A stretch of DNA of 64,000 bases from an uncultured Alphaproteobacteria bacterium. Its GTDB lineage: Bacteria > Pseudomonadota > Alphaproteobacteria > RF32 > CAG-239. Both the position numbers and the translations under genes were made by a program. The stretch is taken from positions 434,001-498,000 of the forward strand of contig CALXPL010000001.1 in NCBI GenBank assembly GCA_944390275.1. The letters run 5' to 3'. Of this stretch, positions 17,371-24,667 are shown piece after piece. Under the pieces are notes generated by a model. The model saw only the letters and a list, made by a program, of their open reading frames with translations. It did no database searches and was not told where the DNA came from. Position 1 is the stretch's first letter, and each line of letters opens with the position of its first letter.

Positions 17371-17583
17371 ATGAATTATAATCTTAAAGATAATTTTGAT
17401 ACGGCAAAGTATAGTTCTAATTCTCAAGTTAAGCGTGGAGATATCTCTATGATTGCGGCTTCCGTGATTAAAGGCGGCAATCTTGTTCTTTCTCCAAATC
17501 GCCAACGTTTTGTTTGGCCGAGAGGTTTGGAAGATAGCGGTTCTCGTTTTTTGACGCGCCGCGTTTGGGCAAAATCTCGTTAA
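17371..17583 (+). CDS. 70-aa basic protein, unknown
   Basis: The ATG follows a leader without a strong ribosome site (AGGGTTTTCC). The product is basic, soluble and rich in Ser, Asn and Arg, with FVWPRGLEDSGSRFLTRR near the end. It has no signal peptide or recognisable domain. It lies 13 nt before a small membrane-protein gene, probably in one transcript. Confidence 0.55.
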   Translation: MNYNLKDNFDTAKYSSNSQVKRGDISMIAASVIKGGNLVLSPNRQRFVWPRGLEDSGSRFLTRRVWAKSR

Positions 17584-17596
17584 TGTCGGTTGAGGC

Positions 17597-17914
17597 ATGT
17601 TTAAAGGTATTCTTGCGCTTTTTAAAAGCGGCTTAATTGTTAATCCTATGGTTCTTTTGGGAATCGTGTTCGGTATCGTTTCTGTTTCTTATTTAAGTTT
17701 GTCTGATATTTATAAATTATTTCAAGATTGGCATTTCTATCTTTTCGTGATGCTTTGTGCTCTTGTTTATAATCTTATTTTTCGGAAAAGATATCATGAA
17801 GGTGCTATCGGGTTGGATTTTGCGACAATGTTTCAAAATAGCTTAGGTTCCGCAGCTATGTTTTTAATTTCTCTCTTTTGTTCTATTTCTTTTGTAACTA
17901 TGTTTCTTCTATAA
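17597..17914 (+). CDS. small membrane protein, three predicted spans
   Basis: The 105-aa product has hydrophobic segments at about residues 16-35, 45-58 and 84-104, separated by short charged loops (FRKRYHEG). It starts after GGTTGAGGC. No family is recognised. It converges on the small minus-strand gene at 17921 with only 6 nt between the stop codons. Confidence 0.65.
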   Translation: MFKGILALFKSGLIVNPMVLLGIVFGIVSVSYLSLSDIYKLFQDWHFYLFVMLCALVYNLIFRKRYHEGAIGLDFATMFQNSLGSAAMFLISLFCSISFVTMFLL

Positions 17915-17920
17915 GTCTTA

Positions 17921-18094
17921 TTATATTGAGATATCAATGTTTTGCCCAAGGTAGTTCGAACTTGGAACGCTTTTTGATGAATCAAGCAGAATTTCTACAC
18001 TTTGCTGTTGTATGTCTATTTGTGTCTTTATCAAAGACATTTGCATGTTTTGTACGGCTAAAGCATATGAACTTATTGCCCCTAATTCAGACAT
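17921..18094 (-). CDS. 57-aa YjfB-like small protein
   Basis: A 58-codon gene lies on the minus strand, opposite a longer but unsupported plus-strand frame. Its ATG is 9 nt after GAGGAG, and a TATAAT box stands 23 nt before that site. The product begins MSELGAISSYALAVQNMQMS and continues with a Gln-rich helix ending EILLDSS. The pattern of a short N terminus followed by an S-x-A-x-x-x-x-x-Q-x-Q-type helix recalls the YjfB putative-motility family; that match is from memory and tentative. Coding evidence is better than family evidence. If correct, the plus-strand frame at 17878-18153 is a shadow. Confidence 0.65.
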   Translation of the reverse strand: MSELGAISSYALAVQNMQMSLIKTQIDIQQQSVEILLDSSKSVPSSNYLGQNIDISI

Positions 18095-18215
18095 TTGTTT
18101 TTTCTCCTCACATTATTTTGCATTATACCATAAAATATTTAAATTATCACTAATTTTGTTTGGACAAAATCTTTCTTTTATGTTACCTTGAAATTTCTGA
18201 CGAGGTAGGTTTTTT

Positions 18216-19751
18216 ATGAAATGGACTCCTGAAAAGCAAAAGTTGGATGATGCTATCGCACAGGATATTATGCAAAATAATAAATTTGATGTTTTGCATT
18301 ATTTTTTTCCTGAAACAAAAGATATGGTGGCTTATTCTAATGCTGTTTATCCTTATCCCTATCGTCGAAATAGTGTTTTGGCGTTGTTAGTACAAGCTGA
18401 AAATCTCGATTTGTTTCATCATTTTTTTGATACGTATTTTTCTAATCATTCTGATAATGAATGCTTTGAAAAAAGTTTTTTGTTTGGAACCAATCAAATC
18501 GGTCAGGTTATGAATTATCATTATTTTCGTAAGAATTTATCCGATGATGTTTTGAAACAAGAAGCTGATTTTTTGGGGTTCCCTTTTTCTTCTGATAATT
18601 CTTTTTTTAAATCTTCTCAGAAATCTGATATTTATTATTTTCTTAAAAGTCGATGGAAGAAATTTCATGATAATCTTATTTTTAATCAGAATGAGCTAAT
18701 TCAAAATAATGGAGAGTTATCTGAAAAAGTTTTTTTAAATGAAACTTCATTGTGGAAGCATGCTTGTTCTCCTTGGCGTGATATTGCCTTGCAAACTGAT
18801 GACAATTTTGTTGAACAAGCTCAGGTTTCTTTAATGTCAGATACAAGTTTTTGTGAGCAGGTCTTTAAACAACTTAACTTTCCGGATGATTTTTTTTGGG
18901 CAGCCGATATGTTGCGTCAATTCGAAAAGCAAGCCCGAAATATGTCTTCTCAAATGAAAGAAAAAACCTTATTTTTTAATGAAAATAATGGTATTGTACT
19001 TTTTAATCAACAACAAGATAATACTAAGACGAATTTGCAGGATAATAATGCGGCAGCTTATTTGGCTTATGGTAATCCTCAAGGTTTGGTCTTGGGCTTG
19101 AATCGCAAAAATTTAACTAATAGCCATAACTATGATGAAATTTTACAACATGAATTAACTCATGCGGTGGATTTACGACAAAATTCCTATCAGGATACAG
19201 CTTTTTCTGATAGCGATTTTATGAAACTCGTTGATATGGCTTGTTATGTTAATCGCTTGCCTATTGTTAAGTCGGTCGTAACTCGTTATCAACATGAAGC
19301 TCGTCGTTGTGAACTTTTAGCGTGTATTATGGAAAATGATAAACTTGATATGCCTATTTTTGAGGCAGTGCATAAGATGTTTCATCGTTATACAGAACTG
19401 CGTTTAGGTAAAGATTATTCCGCTTTGGAAGAAAATGAAAAGAAAGTACAAAGAAGTTTTGATAATTATAATGCTTGGCTGGCTTTGTATGATGCTTTTG
19501 ATAATTTTACCGAGGTTGATAATTATTATAATAATTATAATTCATATATTTTTGATTTTGATAGTCAAGCGGCTAAAATAGAACAAAATTTTTATCGTAA
19601 AGCCTTTCGTTACTTTGGTACAAAAAATGATTTTCGCCAGACATTGCTTAAAAAAGTTTGTGATGTATCGGAAAAAGTTTTAAATCCTTCGGATACTCGT
19701 AATGAAAATTTATTGCTTTCTTTGTATTATAGTTTTACCAGACGTTCCTAA
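18216..19751 (+). CDS. 511-aa zincin-like protein, unknown
   Basis: The ATG follows GACGAGGTAGG. The product is cytosolic by sequence, rich in Phe, Asn and Asp, and contains one HExxH-type motif, HELTH at residues 312-316 in the context EILQHELTHAVD. That context fits a gluzincin- or metzincin-like active site rather than a chance match. A third metal ligand may be E or H in RYQHEARRCELL about 50 residues downstream (residues 356-368). The N-terminal 300 residues match nothing I know. No signal peptide is present. It is followed by uvrC after 21 nt. I infer a metallopeptidase or peptidase-like toxin/processing enzyme; the substrate is unknown. Confidence 0.7.
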   Translation: MKWTPEKQKLDDAIAQDIMQNNKFDVLHYFFPETKDMVAYSNAVYPYPYRRNSVLALLVQAENLDLFHHFFDTYFSNHSDNECFEKSFLFGTNQIGQVMNYHYFRKNLSDDVLKQEADFLGFPFSSDNSFFKSSQKSDIYYFLKSRWKKFHDNLIFNQNELIQNNGELSEKVFLNETSLWKHACSPWRDIALQTDDNFVEQAQVSLMSDTSFCEQVFKQLNFPDDFFWAADMLRQFEKQARNMSSQMKEKTLFFNENNGIVLFNQQQDNTKTNLQDNNAAAYLAYGNPQGLVLGLNRKNLTNSHNYDEILQHELTHAVDLRQNSYQDTAFSDSDFMKLVDMACYVNRLPIVKSVVTRYQHEARRCELLACIMENDKLDMPIFEAVHKMFHRYTELRLGKDYSALEENEKKVQRSFDNYNAWLALYDAFDNFTEVDNYYNNYNSYIFDFDSQAAKIEQNFYRKAFRYFGTKNDFRQTLLKKVCDVSEKVLNPSDTRNENLLLSLYYSFTRRS

Positions 19752-19772
19752 TTTTTTACACGGAGATTTACA

Positions 19773-21578
19773 TTGTTTGATATTAAGCATGGACTTGAAA
19801 TTCTTAAATCTTATATTCAGAACGCTCCTGAAAAACCAGGTGTTTATCGTATGCTTGATGAAAATAATGTGGTTCTTTATGTCGGTAAAGCTAAGAATAT
19901 CAAAAAACGAATCGTTAATTATTCTCATATAAATCATCTTCCTTTGCGCTTACAGCGAATGGTTTCTCAAATTCGTAAAATGGAATTTATTATTGTCGAA
20001 AATGAAGCGAAAGCTCTTCTTATGGAAAATGAGCTGATTAAACAGCTTGAACCTAAATATAATATTTTGCTCAAAGATGACAAAACTTTTCCTCATCTGG
20101 TTATTGATGTCGAATCAGAGTATCCTGCATTACGAAAATTTCGCGGAAAACGTAATGATAAAAGTAAATATTTTGGTCCTTTTGCCAGTATTGGTGCCGT
20201 AAATAGTGTTGTGGATATTTTGCAAAAAACTTTCTTGCTTCGTTCGTGTCGGGATAGTGTTTTTGCTCACCGTGACAGACCTTGTCTTTTGTATCAAATT
20301 AAGCGATGTTCGGCTCCTTGCGTTGCCCGAATTTCTCAGGAAAGTTATCGTGCTTTAGTACAAGATGCTATTGATTTTCTTGAAGGAAAAAATACGAAAA
20401 TTCAAGAGGAATTTTCTAAGCTGATGCACGAAGCCAGTCAAAATTTGGATTTTGAAACGGCTATGTTTTATCGCGATCGAATCCGCGCTTTGACTAATGT
20501 ACAATCGGGAAATTTAGTTGAATATGCCGATATTAAATCTACGGATATTGTGGCTTTAGCGCGTAAAGGCGATATGGTTTGTATTCAAGTCTTTTTTATT
20601 CGCAGCGGTCAAAATTGCGGTAATGTCCCTTATTTTCCTAAACAAGCCGAAGATGCTGACGATGCTGAAATTTTGGAGGCTTTTTTAAGCTCGTTTTATA
20701 ATCAGCACCTTCCTCCTAAAGAAATTGTCGTGTCTGAAAATCTTACTAATAAAGATTTTTTGGAAAATGCTTTAAATGCTAAGATAAATACTTATTCTCG
20801 CGGTAATAAATATAAACTTGTTTGCAATGCTCTTGAAAATGCTAAAGCCGCAATTGAGCGAAAATTAGCTATGGAAACTTCTGTGAAAGTTAACCTAGAA
20901 GAAATGGTTCGCGTTTTTCAACTGAATAAAATTCCTGAAAGAATCGAAGTGTATGATAATTCACATATTCAAGGTGCTTATGCTATTGGAGCCATGATTG
21001 TTGCAACTCCCGAAGGGTTTGATAAAAAACAATACCGAACTTTTAATATTAAAAATTCTCAAATTACCAATGATGATTTTGCTATGATGAAGGAGGTTTT
21101 AACGCGTCGATTTCAAAAAATGACTCCAGAGAATCGTCCTGATGTCATTTTGCTTGATGGAGGTTTAGGGCAACTTCATGCTGTTTATGATGCTTTAAAA
21201 TCCTTTGATTTAACCGGAATTCATATTATTGCTATTTCTAAAGGACCTGATAGAAATGCCGGAAAAGAATTTTATCATCAAATCGGAAAAGATAGTTTTT
21301 CTCTGCCTTTTCAATCTCCTATTGCTTTTTATATGCAAAATATTCGTGATGAAGCTCACCGTTTCGCTATTGGAACACATCGAAAACACCGTGCTAAATC
21401 GGTTTATAAATCACGTTTGGATGAAATTGATGGAATTGGGGCTAAACGAAAACGTGATTTGCTTAATGCTTTCGGTTCTGTTGAAGAAATTGTTCAAGCC
21501 AGCATAAAAGAAATTATGAAGGTTTCCGGTATCAGTAAAAAAACAGCGGAAAAAATCTATAATTATTTTCACAGTTGA
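19773..21578 (+). CDS. uvrC: excinuclease ABC subunit C
   Basis: UvrC makes both cuts around DNA lesions during nucleotide excision repair. The 601-aa product has the GIY-YIG domain (GVYRMLDE and VLYVGKAKNIKKRI, residues 20-50), a Cys-bearing segment CLLYQIKRCSAPC, a UVR domain near 205-240, and the RNase H-like C-terminal nuclease (YDNSHIQG, DVILLDGGLGQL). It ends in two helix-hairpin-helix motifs. The start is TTG at 19773, supported by CGGAGA 6 nt upstream; no suitable ATG exists nearby. Confidence 0.96.
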   Translation: MFDIKHGLEILKSYIQNAPEKPGVYRMLDENNVVLYVGKAKNIKKRIVNYSHINHLPLRLQRMVSQIRKMEFIIVENEAKALLMENELIKQLEPKYNILLKDDKTFPHLVIDVESEYPALRKFRGKRNDKSKYFGPFASIGAVNSVVDILQKTFLLRSCRDSVFAHRDRPCLLYQIKRCSAPCVARISQESYRALVQDAIDFLEGKNTKIQEEFSKLMHEASQNLDFETAMFYRDRIRALTNVQSGNLVEYADIKSTDIVALARKGDMVCIQVFFIRSGQNCGNVPYFPKQAEDADDAEILEAFLSSFYNQHLPPKEIVVSENLTNKDFLENALNAKINTYSRGNKYKLVCNALENAKAAIERKLAMETSVKVNLEEMVRVFQLNKIPERIEVYDNSHIQGAYAIGAMIVATPEGFDKKQYRTFNIKNSQITNDDFAMMKEVLTRRFQKMTPENRPDVILLDGGLGQLHAVYDALKSFDLTGIHIIAISKGPDRNAGKEFYHQIGKDSFSLPFQSPIAFYMQNIRDEAHRFAIGTHRKHRAKSVYKSRLDEIDGIGAKRKRDLLNAFGSVEEIVQASIKEIMKVSGISKKTAEKIYNYFHS

Positions 21579-21639
21579 TAAATTTTCGAATATTATAATA
21601 AAAACTTTTTTATTATGAATTTTAATGGAGAGATGAATC

Positions 21640-22353
21640 GTGTATAATCTGCCTAATATTTTAACTATTTCCCGAATCGTTGTCATTCCTGTTATTTTCC
21701 TGTCTATCTATATTCATTCTATTACATGGTCTGTTTTGACAGCCGTTTTATTTATTATCGCGGCTATTACTGATTATTTGGATGGATATTTAGCACGTAG
21801 CCGAAATGAAACATCTGCTTTCGGTCGTTTGTTGGATCCTATTGCTGATAAGTTATTGGTTGTTTCTGCTCTCCTTATCATTGTTGCAAATGGTATGGTT
21901 CATAAAATCAGTTATATCCCTGTTGTTATTATTCTTTGTCGTGAAGTGCTGGTTTCCGGTTTGCGTGAATTTTTGGCTGAAGTCAATGTCGGTATGCCTG
22001 TTACTCGTTTGGCAAAATGGAAAACAGCTTTCCAAATGACGGCTTTATCTTTAATTTTACTTGGCGATACTAGTAAGGTCTTTGCTTGTTCCGGTGAAAT
22101 TTTATTGTGGGTCGCCGGTATTTTGACTTTTATTACCGGATATCAATATTTTGATTGCGGTTTGGCTTATGTGAAAGGTATGGAGGGAAAAAAGGTTATT
22201 AAAGATGAAGTCAAAGCGGCGACTCGTAAAGTTATTAATGCTGCTGTAAAGGTTAAAGAAGTTGTTAAGGAAAAAACAAAAAAGGCTTCTCATAAAACTA
22301 CGGAAAGTATTAAGAAAACCAGCCCTATTAAAAAATCTACTCATAAAAACTAA
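21640..22353 (+). CDS. pgsA: CDP-diacylglycerol--glycerol-3-phosphate 3-phosphatidyltransferase with basic tail
   Basis: The inner-membrane enzyme makes phosphatidylglycerophosphate, the first step towards phosphatidylglycerol. The CDP-alcohol phosphotransferase signature D-x2-DG-x2-AR-x8-G-x3-D-x3-D is complete in DYLDGYLAR and GRLLDPIADK (residues 47-75). Several membrane spans follow to about residue 180. The start is GTG at 21640 after GGAGAG. Unusually, the last 50 or so residues are rich in Lys, Ala, Val and Thr (KKASHKTTESIKKTS), resembling histone H1-type tails. Such a tail is not needed for catalysis and should lie in the cytosol. Confidence 0.92.
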   Translation: MYNLPNILTISRIVVIPVIFLSIYIHSITWSVLTAVLFIIAAITDYLDGYLARSRNETSAFGRLLDPIADKLLVVSALLIIVANGMVHKISYIPVVIILCREVLVSGLREFLAEVNVGMPVTRLAKWKTAFQMTALSLILLGDTSKVFACSGEILLWVAGILTFITGYQYFDCGLAYVKGMEGKKVIKDEVKAATRKVINAAVKVKEVVKEKTKKASHKTTESIKKTSPIKKSTHKN

Positions 22354-22370
22354 TATGAATGAGAGGTTTT

Positions 22371-23060
22371 ATGGCTAAAGAAATTTTCCATCTTTTGGTC
22401 GTTGATGATGATACTCGCCTGCGTTCTTTGCTGCAAAGGTTTTTGCGCGAAAATGGATTTATGATTTCCGTAGCTAAAAATGCTGAAGAAGCTCGAAAAC
22501 GTTTATCTGAATACGATTTCGATTTGCTTATTGTTGATATTATGATGCCTAATGAAAGTGGTCTTGTTTTTTTGAAAAAGTTACGCGAAGAAAGTGATGT
22601 TCCTGTAATCCTCTTAACAGCAATGGGAGAAACTCGTGATCGTATTGCAGGATTAGAAACTGGGGCAGATGATTATTTGCCTAAGCCTTTCGAACCTAAA
22701 GAGTTGGTTTTACGAATTAAAAGCATTTTAAAAAGAACTCCTAAAACGACAAATCAAGTTTTGGAACAATTAAATTTAGGGTTATGCGTTTTTAATTTAT
22801 CAACAAAAGAACTTTTTTCAAAACAAGGGCACATTATTCACATTACGCCCGTTGAGCAATCTTTGCTTTCTGTTTTAGGGCAAAAATACGGACAAGTCTT
22901 TTCTCGTGAAAAATTGGCCGATTTATTGGGAGCAGGGCAAAGCCCTCGTTCTATTGATGTTCAAATTACGCGATTACGCAAAAAAATTGAAAAAGATTCT
23001 AAAAATCCTCGCTATTTGCAAACTGTTCGCGGCAAAGGTTATATGCTTCTTCCCGAATAA
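22371..23060 (+). CDS. OmpR-family response regulator
   Basis: The 229-aa product has a receiver domain with acidic pocket DDD near residue 12, phosphoacceptor Asp56 in LLIVDIMMP, the conserved Thr in LLTA and Lys in LPKPF. A winged-helix DNA-binding domain (about 130-229) contains SIDVQITRLRKKIEKD and ends GKGYMLLP. The start at ATG 22371 follows GAGAGG. It lies 18 nt after pgsA and 115 nt before a histidine kinase, so the three may share transcription. Its target genes are unknown. Confidence 0.93.
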   Translation: MAKEIFHLLVVDDDTRLRSLLQRFLRENGFMISVAKNAEEARKRLSEYDFDLLIVDIMMPNESGLVFLKKLREESDVPVILLTAMGETRDRIAGLETGADDYLPKPFEPKELVLRIKSILKRTPKTTNQVLEQLNLGLCVFNLSTKELFSKQGHIIHITPVEQSLLSVLGQKYGQVFSREKLADLLGAGQSPRSIDVQITRLRKKIEKDSKNPRYLQTVRGKGYMLLPE

Positions 23061-23175
23061 GTCTTCTTTCTTTTGTGATTGTTTCGAAATTGTAATCTTT
23101 TGTTAGTTTATTTTACTGGAATTTATTTTGTTTTGATTCTACTATTTCTTTTAGTTAATTCTAAGGAGAAAAATT

Positions 23176-24534
23176 ATGCATGTAAAATTTCCCAATAAAG
23201 TTGATAACGTTCTTCGGTATTTGAAACTTAAATTATTACCCAAAACGTTGTTCTTTCGCACAATGTTATTGATATTTATCCCTTTAATCGTGGTTCAAAT
23301 CGTTTTGATTGTTGCCTTCTTTGATGGTAACTGGGCACGAATGGGAAAAAAACTTTCTGATAATTTAACCGCAAATATTGCTTTTGTCGTCAATTATGCT
23401 CAAGACAATCCTTCTAAAGTTAAAAGTATTGCTACTTTAGCTTATGAAAATTGGGATTTGACAGTTAAGTATTATTCTAATAATGAAAAAGACGGCATTT
23501 TAAGTAATGCTAGCAAAAATAATAAGATGATTACCGGATTTTTGGAAGAATCCTTGAAAAAAGCTTTTCCCGGTCAGGTTACTAATATTTATATGAGCTC
23601 TAAACGTGATTTGTTGTGGATTTTTGTTGATACGCAAAAAGGTATGTATCAATTCTCAACTCCGGGAAAAAATATTTTTAGTACGGCTATGTTTAGCTTT
23701 TTGGCTTGGATGGTCGGAACGTCAATTTTACTCTTTCTTGTTGCTGTTCTCTTTTTGAGAATTCAAGTTCGTTCTATTGCTGATTTAGCTCGTTTTTCCG
23801 AGGATTTTGGTAAAGGTATTGATAATAAAGATTTTAAACCTTATGGCTCTTCTGAAGTTCGTAAAGCCGGTTTAGCCTTTATTAAAATGAAGGAGAGAAT
23901 CCAGAGGCAAATTAGCGAACGGACACAAATGTTAGCCGGTGTTTCCCATGATTTAAGAACTCCTTTAACGCGTATGAAATTACAAGCTGAAATGATGCCT
24001 GAAGGTGAAGATCGTCGTGATTTTATACAAGATATTTCGGAAATGGAAAAAATGCTCGACGGTTATCTTGATTTTGTTAGCGGTGAGGGCGGGGAAAAAT
24101 CAGTCTTTATTGATATGAATGAGCTTATTTTAAGTATTTTGAATAAGTTTCGCAATAAGAATGCTTTAATCCGTTATTCTACTAATGACCAAGTTAGTGC
24201 TATTCAAGGTCGCGAACAAGCCTTAAAACGTGCTTTAACAAATATTATTTCTAATGCTTTTGACTTTGGTAATACTGTTTCGGTGGCTTTGGAAAGCAAT
24301 AATCATAATTTAAAAATTACTGTTGATGACGATGGACCGGGTATTCCTCAAGATAAAAGAGAGGAAGTCTTTAAGGCTTTTTACCGTATCGAAACTTCCC
24401 GAAATAAAGAAACAGGTGGTGTTGGTTTAGGGTTATCTATTGCCAAAGATGTTATTACTTCTCATGGTGGAAAAATTGAGTTGTCTGACAGCGATATGGG
24501 AGGCTTGAGGGTTCTCATTTCTATTCCCTTATAG
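23176..24534 (+). CDS. EnvZ-type sensor histidine kinase
   Basis: The 452-aa inner-membrane kinase has two spans (about residues 28-50 and 172-195) around a periplasmic domain of some 120 residues, then a HAMP-like linker. The H box is AGVSHDLRTPLTRMK with His258, the N box NIISNAF, the G1 box DDDGPGIP and the G2 box GVGLGLSIAK. It presumably phosphorylates the regulator encoded just upstream. The short periplasmic domain, with the order RR then HK, is like the osmosensing or envelope-stress pairs of alphaproteobacteria. AAGGAGAAAAATT is a strong ribosome site. Confidence 0.93.
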   Translation: MHVKFPNKVDNVLRYLKLKLLPKTLFFRTMLLIFIPLIVVQIVLIVAFFDGNWARMGKKLSDNLTANIAFVVNYAQDNPSKVKSIATLAYENWDLTVKYYSNNEKDGILSNASKNNKMITGFLEESLKKAFPGQVTNIYMSSKRDLLWIFVDTQKGMYQFSTPGKNIFSTAMFSFLAWMVGTSILLFLVAVLFLRIQVRSIADLARFSEDFGKGIDNKDFKPYGSSEVRKAGLAFIKMKERIQRQISERTQMLAGVSHDLRTPLTRMKLQAEMMPEGEDRRDFIQDISEMEKMLDGYLDFVSGEGGEKSVFIDMNELILSILNKFRNKNALIRYSTNDQVSAIQGREQALKRALTNIISNAFDFGNTVSVALESNNHNLKITVDDDGPGIPQDKREEVFKAFYRIETSRNKETGGVGLGLSIAKDVITSHGGKIELSDSDMGGLRVLISIPL

Positions 24535-24570
24535 TTCGGTTATCCGCCGTTTCTCTTTGCTCTCTTTATT

Positions 24571-24602
24571 AAAACCCAGTTTGTCTTAACTGGGTTTTTT
24601 TG
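24571..24602 (+). terminator. intrinsic terminator of the two-component operon
   Basis: AAAACCCAGTT and AACTGGGTTTT pair around TGTCTT, followed by T residues. Confidence 0.9.
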
Positions 24603-24667
24603 TTAAAATCATTTTAATAATATGCTATTATACTATTTGCATTATTGTTTTTCTGGGAGGTTTTTTT

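Noticed and set aside
17878..18153. Plus-strand 91-aa frame
   Set aside because: It overlaps the end of a real membrane-protein gene, has no ribosome site, and its DNA carries a better supported minus-strand gene with TATAAT and GAGGAG.
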